DNA of 41,582 nt from Pseudomonas helleri (GTDB lineage: Bacteria; Pseudomonadota; Gammaproteobacteria; Pseudomonadales; Pseudomonadaceae), in contig NZ_WIWC01000045.1 in the NCBI RefSeq assembly GCF_009600315.1, forward strand, positions 1 to 41,582. The letters are read 5' to 3'. The notes under the pieces were generated by a model. It worked only from the letters and a program-made list of their open reading frames with translations, did no database searches and was not told where the DNA came from. This document shows positions 1-7,103 of the stretch, piece by piece. Every line of letters begins with the position of its first letter. The stretch's first letter is position 1. Position numbers and translations under genes: made by a program.

Positions 1-331
1 TTGCGCTTTCGATCTCTCGTTAGCGGGAGGCGAATTCTACAGCGTTACACGCTGCTGTCAACACCTCATTTCCTGCTCCGATGACTTGAAGCTGACACTG
101 CCAAAAACCGTACAACTCATTGAATTTCAAGGAGTTTCCCGTTTCGGCTACGCCGGAAGTGGGGCGAATTATAGGCCGTTGAAATTCCGGGTCAAGTGTT
201 AAGTGAGCCTATTACCAGAAAGCCTACTATATATAGAGGGATTGCAATTAGTGCGCAGTATATTGCACACAACTGACAAGTTAAGCATGATGTTCGGCTT
301 CATGCACCCTATCGCTTAGGCACCCCGCGTA
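1..331. other. Intergenic start of window, no gene found
   Basis: No coding region or RNA gene is recognised here. Two similar short blocks are visible: GGCGAATTCTA near 32-42 and GGCGAATTATA near 163-173. A GC-rich hairpin (TTTCGGC / GCCGGAA, 142-148 with 152-158, loop TAC) precedes the second block. Sequence of this style often flanks gene ends in pseudomonads, but I cannot assign it. The rhtA promoter should lie between about 215 and 320, which is AT-rich (TATATATAG at 229-237). I cannot choose a -35/-10 pair. Confidence 0.3.
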
Positions 332-1231
332 ATGACAAAGCAACCACAAAGCCTTGCCTCTTCCCTACTGCCTGTTGGCTTGCTTCTCATTGCCATGGCT
401 TCCATACAATCAGGTGCATCCCTTGCAAAAAGCATGTTCCCCATCATCGGGGCCCAAGGCACAACTGCGCTGCGCCTGATTTTTGCCAGCATCATCATGC
501 TGATGATACTGCGCCCCTGGAGAGCCCAGCTCACAGCAAAATCACTTAAAACCGTAATTGTTTACGGGATCGCTTTGGGCGGGATGAATTTTCTCTTCTA
601 TATGTCCTTGCGCAGCGTGCCGCTGGGCATTGCCGTAGCCTTGGAGTTTACCGGCCCTTTGGCAGTGGCTATTTACGCATCCCGCAGACCTATCGATTTT
701 CTCTGGATAGGCTTAGCGATTACCGGACTGTTACTGCTTATCCCAATGGGTGCCAGCAATCACGGTATTGATCTAATAGGTGCGGGATATGCTTTAGGGG
801 CAGGAGTCTGTTGGGCTTTTTACATCCTCTATGGACAAAAAGCAGGCGCTGATAACGGAGTTCAAACCGCTGCCTTAGGCGTAATGATTGCCGCCCTTTT
901 TATCGCGCCTATCGGAATTGCCCACGCGGGCGCGGCTCTATTGACCCCAGCCTTGATCCCCATAGCCATTGCTGTAGCAGTATTGTCCACCGCTTTACCT
1001 TATACGCTCGAAATGATCGCTCTTACGCGCATGCCTACACGTACGTTCGGCACCCTAATGAGTATTGAACCGGCATTTGGCGCACTTTCTGGCCTTCTGT
1101 TTCTGCATGAAATTTTAACGTTCACGCAATGGATAGCTATTTCTTGCATCATCATGGCTTCGGTCGGCGCTACCTTGTCGATGCGCAATCATTCAAAACC
1201 TGTCGTTACCGAAAGCTCACCATCAATTTGA
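332..1231 (+). CDS. rhtA: Threonine/homoserine exporter RhtA (EamA/DMT family)
   Basis: Inner-membrane exporter of threonine and homoserine, of the drug/metabolite transporter superfamily. The 299-residue product is close in length to E. coli RhtA (about 295). It shares distinctive stretches with it: MASIQSGASLAKSMFP near residue 22, PLGIAVALEFTGPLAVA near 97, STALPYTLEMIALTRMPTR near 219 and TRTFGTLMSIEP just after. Around ten hydrophobic segments fit two EamA repeats. No strong Shine-Dalgarno precedes the ATG (only TAGG about 12 bases upstream), but no better in-frame start exists. It is transcribed alone. The physiological substrate in this organism is inferred from the family. Confidence 0.88.
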   Translation: MTKQPQSLASSLLPVGLLLIAMASIQSGASLAKSMFPIIGAQGTTALRLIFASIIMLMILRPWRAQLTAKSLKTVIVYGIALGGMNFLFYMSLRSVPLGIAVALEFTGPLAVAIYASRRPIDFLWIGLAITGLLLLIPMGASNHGIDLIGAGYALGAGVCWAFYILYGQKAGADNGVQTAALGVMIAALFIAPIGIAHAGAALLTPALIPIAIAVAVLSTALPYTLEMIALTRMPTRTFGTLMSIEPAFGALSGLLFLHEILTFTQWIAISCIIMASVGATLSMRNHSKPVVTESSPSI

Positions 1232-1391
1232 CACAGTTCTGGTAATTGACTCTCATTTAGGCGATGTTGATGCGTTATAGGAGTTGCTCAAGGGAGAACT
1301 CTGGATCTGGATAAGGATATTCACCAAAAAAACATGGATAGATGGTTGGTCGATCCCCCCATGAAACCGACGCATACGCTTAAGGACAGAA

Positions 1392-1673
1392 ATGAAACAA
1401 ATTTTGATAGCTTTAGCCGTGCTTGTTTTGGCCGGCTGTGCTGCAACCTCTGAAACTTCCGTTAAGCACGGCAAACGAGGCATGCATATCAATTGCTCTG
1501 GATTGTCCTCATCGTGGAACAAATGCTACGCCGAAGCCGAAAAGTCATGCGGTAAAAAAGGTTACCGGGTCATTGCCAAATCTGGCGACAGCTCTGAAGA
1601 ACCGGGGGACTATCCATTCGGTTTGAATCCGGCCGGATATACCAGCCGGAGCATGATCGTTCTTTGCAAGTAG
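1392..1673 (+). CDS. Small outer-membrane-type lipoprotein, function unknown
   Basis: A 93-residue precursor with a clear lipoprotein signal: a hydrophobic N-terminus and lipobox LAGC with the lipidated Cys at residue 16. The mature part has four further Cys (NCSG, KCY, SCG and the penultimate residue), enough for two disulfides, and motifs CYAEAEKSCGKKGYRVI. I have seen this pattern in unannotated pseudomonad lipoproteins but know no function. The start is supported by AAGGAC about five bases upstream of ATG. It lies between rhtA and the convergent aminopeptidase gene and appears monocistronic. Confidence 0.7.
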   Translation: MKQILIALAVLVLAGCAATSETSVKHGKRGMHINCSGLSSSWNKCYAEAEKSCGKKGYRVIAKSGDSSEEPGDYPFGLNPAGYTSRSMIVLCK

Positions 1674-1686
1674 AGGACCCGAATGC

Positions 1687-1723
1687 ACTGCCGCGCCATT
1701 GACTGAAATGTATGCGCGGCAGT
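1687..1723. terminator. Perfect inverted repeat between convergent genes
   Basis: ACTGCCGCGC at 1687-1696 pairs exactly with GCGCGGCAGT at 1714-1723, leaving a 17-base loop. It lies between the lipoprotein stop and the end of the convergent aminopeptidase gene, where a bidirectional terminator is expected. No T-run follows on either strand, so it may act as an mRNA 3' end stabiliser instead. Confidence 0.45.
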
Positions 1724-1728
1724 ACAGC

Positions 1729-3549
1729 TCACGCACTGATTGTCAGGGGTTCGGTTCTGGCTTGTAGCCATTGAAGAGCAATACCCTCAAGCAAAGGACT
1801 CAAACGCTCACGCACTTGGGCGTGGTAAGCATCCAGCCACTTCAACTCTTCAATTGACAGCTGCGACGGCTCGAGACAGCGCGTATCAATCGGACACAGC
1901 GTTAACGTTTCAAACCGCAGGAAAGCCCCAAATTCTGAAGTATCCGCCTCACGGTTCAACACCAGATTTTCTATACGTACCCCCCAACGCCCAGGACGAT
2001 AGGTTCCCGGTTCGATTGAAGTGATCATCCCCACTTGCATGGCTGTTTGCGGAGCAGGGGCAGCTTGATAGGCAATGACCTGTGGTCCCTCATGCACATT
2101 CAAAAAGTAGCCGACACCATGCCCTGTACCGTGACCGTAATCGACGCTATCTGCCCAGATTGGCGCTCTTGCAATTGAGTCCAGCAAAGGCGACAGAATT
2201 CCTTTTGGAAATTGAGCTCTGGACAAGGCAATCACACCTTTAAGCACCCGCGTGCAATCACGTTTTTGCTCATCAGTCGGCAGACCGACAGGTACCATAC
2301 GGGTGATATCGGTTGTACCGCCCAGGTATTGACCACCGGAGTCGATAAGCAGCAGCCCATCTCCCTCGATCACCGCATGCTCTTGCTCGGTAGCGTGATA
2401 ATGCGGCATCGCGCCATTAGCATTAAATGCAGCGATTGTGTTGAAACTCAAAGACACAAAACCCGGTCGTTTCGCACGAGCTGCGGTTAAGCGCTCATCG
2501 ATAGTCAGCTCGGTAATGCGTTCACGGCCAAGGGCGCTTTCCAACCAGGTAAAAAACTCACAAAGCGCGGCGCCGTCTTGCTCCATGGCCCGACGGATGT
2601 GCTGCGCATCGTCCAGACTTTTACGGGATTTGGCCAAGGTTGTCGGATTCAAACCTTCTACCAGCCTCACATCACTGTGCAAATGACTCAGCAACCCGCA
2701 GGTAACGCGCGCGGGGTCTATCAACAGGCGAGTAGACGGGTGTAGTGCTGCCAACGCTGCACCTACTTCACTGTATTCGCGCAGCAATACACCCTGCGCC
2801 TCAAGCAGCTGTTGCAAAGCAGTGCTGACTTTTCGTCCATCTACAAAGATCGTGGCTTGTTCAGCCTCAATTAATGCAAACGACACAAATACCGGATTGA
2901 ATGAAACATCTGATCCGCGCAGGTTAAATAACCATGCGATGTCATCTAGTGTGGCGATAAAGTGCGCGTCAGCTTCGCGCTCAACAAGTGTTTTGCGTAG
3001 CTGTGCCAGTTTATCTTCACGACCTACAGTCGCCTGCGGTGGCAAGTGCTCATAGATCGGTTTAACTGGCAGCGCAGGACGGTCTTCCCAAAGCTCATTC
3101 AGCAGATCCAAGTCAGTTCGCAGTAAAGCACCACGGTCCTTAAGCTTGGTTTCCAGGATCCGTGCCGAGGCTAGAGCAAGTACTGCACCATCAACCGCAA
3201 CGACCGAGCCTTCAGACGCTTGCTCGGCGAGCCATTCCAGGGGGCCCGGCTGGCCCGGTTGTAGCTTGACCAGCTCAATGGTGCTACCGGCAAGTTCTTT
3301 GGTCGCTTGCTCCCAGTAACGACTGTCTGTCCAGAGCCCTGCAAAGGTCGGGGTTACAATTAATGTACCCACTGAACCGAAAAAACCTGATAACCATTGG
3401 CGGCCCTGCCAATAAGCAGGCAAGTACTCCGAAAGATGGGGGTCGGCCGACGGCACCAGGAGCGCCTGAATTGCATTGCGGCTCATCAACTCACGAGTGC
3501 GAGCCAAACGCTCCAACACCAATCCCGAATTCAACGACTGGGAACTCAT
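1729..3549 (-). CDS. Xaa-Pro aminopeptidase (aminopeptidase P, M24B)
   Basis: Cytosolic metallo-aminopeptidase that releases N-terminal residues preceding proline. The 606-residue protein has the three-part layout of long aminopeptidase P enzymes: two creatinase-like N-terminal domains, a pita-bread catalytic domain and a C-terminal M24C extension. The dinuclear metal ligands are visible: Asp in LLIDSGGQY and in GTTDITRM, His in GHGTGHGVGY with the following NVHEG, Glu in SIEPGTY, and Glu in VRIENLVL. The start has AGGAGA about five bases upstream. It is 56 bases downstream of the cysteine desulfurase on the same strand and could be cotranscribed. The E. coli PepP enzyme is shorter, so I give no symbol. 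Confidence 0.9.
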   Translation of the reverse strand: MSSQSLNSGLVLERLARTRELMSRNAIQALLVPSADPHLSEYLPAYWQGRQWLSGFFGSVGTLIVTPTFAGLWTDSRYWEQATKELAGSTIELVKLQPGQPGPLEWLAEQASEGSVVAVDGAVLALASARILETKLKDRGALLRTDLDLLNELWEDRPALPVKPIYEHLPPQATVGREDKLAQLRKTLVEREADAHFIATLDDIAWLFNLRGSDVSFNPVFVSFALIEAEQATIFVDGRKVSTALQQLLEAQGVLLREYSEVGAALAALHPSTRLLIDPARVTCGLLSHLHSDVRLVEGLNPTTLAKSRKSLDDAQHIRRAMEQDGAALCEFFTWLESALGRERITELTIDERLTAARAKRPGFVSLSFNTIAAFNANGAMPHYHATEQEHAVIEGDGLLLIDSGGQYLGGTTDITRMVPVGLPTDEQKRDCTRVLKGVIALSRAQFPKGILSPLLDSIARAPIWADSVDYGHGTGHGVGYFLNVHEGPQVIAYQAAPAPQTAMQVGMITSIEPGTYRPGRWGVRIENLVLNREADTSEFGAFLRFETLTLCPIDTRCLEPSQLSIEELKWLDAYHAQVRERLSPLLEGIALQWLQARTEPLTISA

Positions 3550-3605
3550 ACTGTCTCCTGCTCAACACGGCTATTTATTATTCGTTTCGGATAATGGATC
3601 AGCCG

Positions 3606-4775
3606 TCATGACTGAGCAACCGCCCAAAAAGGTACAGGCGTGGCCACTGCCGACTTGATGGCCTGAACAGCGACATCAATGTCTTGCTCGCGAGTAAAGC
3701 GCCCCAAGCTCAAGCGAATGGTTCGAGCCGCACTTTCAGCATCAAGTCCTAGAGCAAGCAAGACGTGGGACGGTGCTTTACTGGCCGAGTTACACGCAGA
3801 AGTCGCCGAGTAGGCCAAAACCGTACTCAATGCCGAACTATTGAAATGCCCTTCACTGAACGTCAGGCTCAAGGTGTGCGGGATTCTATGTGTCGGACAA
3901 CCGTTACACCGCACTCCCGGAACATCAGCTAACTGCTCCAGCAAACGCTCACGCAAGCTACCAATATGAGACAGTTCTTCAGAAAATGACTCACGGGCCA
4001 GCGCAAAGGCGGCCCCCATGCCGGCAATCTGGTGGGTTGCCAACGTACCGGAGCGAAGGCCGAACTCGTGCCCTCCTCCATGTATTTGCGCCTGCAAACG
4101 AGCCTGCGCTCGCGGCCCCACATATAAAGCCCCAATACCTTTGGGCCCATATACCTTGTGGCCGGAAAACGACATCAAGTCCACGGCCCAGTTCCCCAGA
4201 TCGATAACGGTCTTGCCCGCACCCTGGGCGGCATCCACATGGAATAACGCACCGTGCTCACGCACACGCAGGCCGATGGCCGGGATGTCATTAACAGTAC
4301 CCAACTCGTTATTGACCAGCATTAGAGACACCAGCAACGTATCTTCGCGCAAGGCATCACTGACCTGTTGGGCACTGATAAGGCCATTGCAGTCCGGCGC
4401 CAGGTACGTCACTTCAAAGCCGGATTGCTCAAGGAAACGCGCGGTATCCAGTACGGCCTTGTGCTCAATTTGACTGGTAATGATGTGGCCGCGCACTTTA
4501 CCGCTCGCATGCGCAACACCTTTCAATGCCAGGTTGTTGGATTCTGTGGCACCCGAGGTCCAGACAATGTGCTCAGGCTGCGCGTTAAGCAGCTCAGCTA
4601 CCTGCTCTCGAGCGCGCTCTACCGTGTGGCGGGCCTGCTGGCCAAACACATGGGAGCCTGAGGCTGGATTACCGAAATTGCCTTCAAAACCCAGACAATC
4701 AACCATCACCTGAATGACACGGGCGTCCACAGGTGTGGTGGCGGCGTAATCGAAATAAAGAGGTCGTTTGTTCAT
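3606..4775 (-). CDS. Cysteine desulfurase, IscS/NifS class, stand-alone
   Basis: PLP enzyme converting cysteine to alanine and an enzyme-bound persulfide that feeds Fe-S cluster or thio-cofactor synthesis. The 389 residues include DYAATTP near 9-15, SGATESNN near 74, the PLP lysine Lys207 in SGHKVYGPKG, the RSGT motif near 241 and the catalytic Cys328 in SACNSASKAPSHVL, the same position as Cys328 of E. coli IscS. No iscR, iscU or hscBA neighbours are present, so this is a second, non-isc copy. Spacing to the downstream aminopeptidase gene is 56 bases. Upstream lies a Ser-rich leader ORF followed by a terminator-like hairpin, so expression may be controlled by attenuation. The SD (AGGT) is weak. 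Confidence 0.9.
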   Translation of the reverse strand: MNKRPLYFDYAATTPVDARVIQVMVDCLGFEGNFGNPASGSHVFGQQARHTVERAREQVAELLNAQPEHIVWTSGATESNNLALKGVAHASGKVRGHIITSQIEHKAVLDTARFLEQSGFEVTYLAPDCNGLISAQQVSDALREDTLLVSLMLVNNELGTVNDIPAIGLRVREHGALFHVDAAQGAGKTVIDLGNWAVDLMSFSGHKVYGPKGIGALYVGPRAQARLQAQIHGGGHEFGLRSGTLATHQIAGMGAAFALARESFSEELSHIGSLRERLLEQLADVPGVRCNGCPTHRIPHTLSLTFSEGHFNSSALSTVLAYSATSACNSASKAPSHVLLALGLDAESAARTIRLSLGRFTREQDIDVAVQAIKSAVATPVPFWAVAQS

Positions 4776-4823
4776 TTTACAAACCTACTGAGCGCGTTCC
4801 GGAATCAGGCAGTGCTTGATATC

Positions 4824-4851
4824 AGAAAAATGAAGCCGCTTTTGAAGCGGC
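4824..4851 (-). terminator. Intrinsic terminator / candidate attenuator before cysteine desulfurase
   Basis: Read on the minus strand, GCCGCTT (4851-4845), loop CAA and AAGCGGC (4841-4835) form a perfect 7-bp stem followed by TTCATTTTTC. This is a standard Rho-independent terminator, but it lies about 50 bases upstream of the cysteine desulfurase start. The only thing it could end is a leader transcript. No -10 like element is visible between it and the gene, which favours an attenuator that must be read through. Confidence 0.7.
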
Positions 4852-4853
4852 CA

Positions 4854-4916
4854 TTAGGAATAACCGATTGAGCGAGAGGAATAAAGAGACTGACTTGAGA
4901 AAAGCTGCAAGAGCAT
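4854..4916 (-). CDS. Candidate serine-rich leader peptide (20 aa)
   Basis: ATG at 4916 is preceded by GGAG (4928-4925) with 8-base spacing, and TAA at 4856-4854 is two bases before the terminator stem at 4851. The predicted peptide MLLQLFSSQSLYSSRSIGYS has seven serines in 20 residues. The serine codons are TCA, AGT, TCT, TCC, TCT, TCA and TCC; none is AGC or TCG, which pseudomonads prefer. The layout matches amino-acid attenuators (trp, his, ilv leaders). Serine is the precursor of cysteine, the substrate of the downstream enzyme. Translation is inferred, and the ORF could be a chance occurrence. Confidence 0.5.
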   Translation of the reverse strand: MLLQLFSSQSLYSSRSIGYS

Positions 4917-4942
4917 TCCCAAAACTCCAGGCCTTAAAATCT

Positions 4943-4974
4943 TCCCTTATAAAGCGCCTTTAGCGCTTCGTGTG
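4943..4974 (-). promoter_or_regulatory. Possible sigma70 promoter of the desulfurase leader
   Basis: On the minus strand TTGCAC is followed after 18 bases by TTTATA, ahead of the Ser-rich leader ORF. The spacer holds a hairpin sequence, AAGCGC / GCGCTT (4952-4957 with 4963-4968), which might be an operator. Both hexamers are imperfect and the assignment is tentative. Confidence 0.25.
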
Positions 4975-5064
4975 CAAGTCGGATATAACATAAGGATATA
5001 TAAATATGGAATTAGGTTAGTTTACGGAATATCCAAATAACTTTATAAAGCTGTCTCCGGCTTT

Positions 5065-5102
5065 CCTTTTGTGGGCAGAGCCCCTGCAAAAAGGAGCTGT
5101 CA
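5065..5102 (+). promoter_or_regulatory. Hairpin covering the ribosome binding site of the SfnR-like gene
   Basis: CCTTTT (5065-5070) can pair with AAAAGG (5089-5094). Inside it GGGC (5073-5076) pairs with GCCC (5080-5083) around AGA. The 3' arm contains the first four bases of the Shine-Dalgarno AAGGAG (5091-5096), which is 6 bases before ATG 5103. A U-rich strand masking the AAGG of a ribosome site resembles FourU-type RNA thermometers. A role in translational control is inferred only from the fold. Confidence 0.45.
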
Positions 5103-6194
5103 ATGCAGCTTTTGACTTTACCTGCAACGCCAGCCCTCGCAACGTCCATCAGGGCCACCGCCCAAGTGTTTGAAGATCCGTCTTCGAAAGCATTACTCAC
5201 CCATTTGCAGCAAATAGCCCCCAGTGATGCGAGCGTGTTGATCATTGGTGAAACAGGCACGGGCAAAGAGTTGGTTGCACGGCACATCCATCAGCTCAGC
5301 AACAGGCATCAACAACCATTTGTGGCCGTCAACTGCGGCGCCTTTTCTGAATCGCTCGTCGAAGCCGAGCTGTTTGGCCATGAAAAAGGCGCTTTTACTG
5401 GGGCGTTGGCAGCCAAAGCCGGATGGTTTGAAGAGGCCAATGGCGGAACGCTGTTTCTGGATGAAATTGGCGACTTACCCCTGCCCATCCAAGTGAAACT
5501 GTTGCGCGTCCTGCAAGAACAGGAAGTGGTGAGATTGGGTTCACGTAAAAGCACCCCGATCAATGTTCGCGTACTGGCCGCTACCAACGTCAATCTGGAG
5601 CAGGCCATTGATGCGGGGCACTTTCGTGAAGACCTGTATTACCGATTGAATGTGGTCAGCCTGGTATTACGGCCATTGCGTGAACGGCCCGGGGATATCC
5701 TGCCGCTAGCCAAGCACTTTCTGCAGACTTATCGGCAGCGTTTACAACATGGCCCCAGGACGCTGAGCCGATGCGCTGAAGATGTGCTCATGGAACACCC
5801 TTGGCAAGGCAACATCCGTGAGCTGGAAAACGTTATACACCACAGCTTGCTTCTGTGCCGCAATCAGACCATCACCGCGCAGGATCTGCGTTTGTCGCAG
5901 TCACGCGGCAGACGATCAGAGCCTGCACTAGTGCCGCAACATAGCCCGGATACCACTCAGCACTTACTGCAACGCGCCTTCCACAAGCTCTTTGAAGAGG
6001 AGCCCGGGGCCCTGCATGAGACCGTTGAAGACAGCCTGCTGAGGGCCGCCTATGAGTTCTGCCATTTCAATCAAGTACACACGGCAAAACTGCTGGGCTT
6101 GAGCCGGAACGTCACACGCACACGCCTGATCAAGCTTGGTGCTCTTTCAGTCAACACGCGCCGGGGCGAGGCGCAAGCATGCACGGCGGTTTAG
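5103..6194 (+). CDS. Sigma54-dependent activator without sensor domain (SfnR-like)
   Basis: AAA+ enhancer-binding protein that opens sigma54 promoters. The 363-residue protein starts almost directly with the AAA+ module: Walker A GETGTGKE at 49-56, the sigma54-contact loop GAFTGA at 96-101 and Walker B TLFLDEIG near 116-123. REDLYYRLNV and the arginine-finger region follow. A C-terminal Fis-type helix-turn-helix (HTAKLLGLSRNVTRTRLIKLG) ends it. There is no receiver, GAF or PAS domain, so it is probably controlled by its own synthesis. This architecture is that of SfnR, the activator of dimethyl-sulfone and other organosulfur use in P. putida. The start has AAGGAG at 6-base spacing. It is divergent from cysteine desulfurase. 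Confidence 0.75.
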   Translation: MQLLTLPATPALATSIRATAQVFEDPSSKALLTHLQQIAPSDASVLIIGETGTGKELVARHIHQLSNRHQQPFVAVNCGAFSESLVEAELFGHEKGAFTGALAAKAGWFEEANGGTLFLDEIGDLPLPIQVKLLRVLQEQEVVRLGSRKSTPINVRVLAATNVNLEQAIDAGHFREDLYYRLNVVSLVLRPLRERPGDILPLAKHFLQTYRQRLQHGPRTLSRCAEDVLMEHPWQGNIRELENVIHHSLLLCRNQTITAQDLRLSQSRGRRSEPALVPQHSPDTTQHLLQRAFHKLFEEEPGALHETVEDSLLRAAYEFCHFNQVHTAKLLGLSRNVTRTRLIKLGALSVNTRRGEAQACTAV

Positions 6195-6323
6195 CTGGAT
6201 AACATTCACAGCGCCAGATAGTAAAACGAGCCATAGGTCTATCGCCGCTGCTCTGAGTTATCGGTAAGATGACGTCCTTCCTGCGCGTCAGCGCTGTACG
6301 TCCCGCCGAATTAAGTCGACCCC

Positions 6324-7103
6324 ATGCCATTTGAACTCAGCGTAGATGTGACCACCCTCGCCATTCTGGCCGCCGTTGCTTTCGTAGCCGGCTTTATCGA
6401 TGCCATTGCCGGGGGTGGGGGCTTACTCACCACGCCTGCCCTGCTCACTGCCGGCCTGCCGCCCCATCTGGTACTGGGTACGAACAAGCTCAGCTCGACA
6501 TTCGGTGCCGCCACCGCCAGCCTGACATTTTACCGACGCAAATTATTCCACCCCAGAGAATGGAAACTGGCTATTTTTGGAACCTTGGCAGGCGCATTGA
6601 TCGGAGCCGTTGTCGCCCACTACATGCCGGCCGAGTGGCTCAACAAAATGCTGCCAGTCATTGTCTTTGGCTGCGGATTGTATCTGCTGTTTGGGGGCAC
6701 ACCTAAAACCCCGATCGACAACGACGCGCCAATCAAAAAGAAATGGCAATTACCGCAAGGCTTGACCCTGGGATTTTATGATGGCGTGGCAGGCCCGGGC
6801 ACCGGTGCATTCTGGACCGTCAGCAGCATGCTGATGTACCCGATTGATCTGGTGAAGGCCAGCGGTGTCGCCCGCAGCATGAACTTCGTCAGTAACATTG
6901 CAGCGCTGACGGTGTTTGTCATCGCCGGGCATGTGGACTGGGTAATCGGCCTGACCATGGGATTTGCGGTCATGGTCGGTGCTTTTTTTGGCGCCCGCAG
7001 CGCGATCAGCGGCGGCGCCAAATTCATTCGGCCGGTGTTTATCACCGTCGTTCTGGGTTTGACTGTACGTCTAGCTTGGCAGCACTGGTTCGGCATGGCC
7101 TAA
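6324..7103 (+). CDS. TSUP-family permease (TauE/SafE, YfcA-like)
   Basis: Inner-membrane carrier of the TSUP family (DUF81). The 259 residues carry about eight hydrophobic segments and both family repeats: FIDAIAGGGGLLTTPALLTAGL near 23 followed by LGTNKL, and GFYDGVAGPGTGAFW near 150. It resembles E. coli YfcA. Family members export sulfite or sulfoacetate or move related anions; the substrate here is unknown. It lies 130 bases downstream of the SfnR-like gene on the same strand, which suggests a sulfur role. No good Shine-Dalgarno precedes the ATG. Its last 33 bases overlap the end of the convergent nudC gene. Confidence 0.82.
   Translation: MPFELSVDVTTLAILAAVAFVAGFIDAIAGGGGLLTTPALLTAGLPPHLVLGTNKLSSTFGAATASLTFYRRKLFHPREWKLAIFGTLAGALIGAVVAHYMPAEWLNKMLPVIVFGCGLYLLFGGTPKTPIDNDAPIKKKWQLPQGLTLGFYDGVAGPGTGAFWTVSSMLMYPIDLVKASGVARSMNFVSNIAALTVFVIAGHVDWVIGLTMGFAVMVGAFFGARSAISGGAKFIRPVFITVVLGLTVRLAWQHWFGMA

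Noticed and set aside
1..230. Window start as part of an rRNA or tRNA operon
   Set aside because: The sequence style is reminiscent of regions near rRNA operons, but no 5S, tRNA or other RNA gene can be recognised.
5074..5087. GG-N10-GC spacing like a sigma54 promoter just before the SfnR-like gene
   Set aside because: Transcription would start around 5099, leaving no room for the Shine-Dalgarno at 5091-5096, and the bases around GG and GC do not match TGGCAC / TTGCA.
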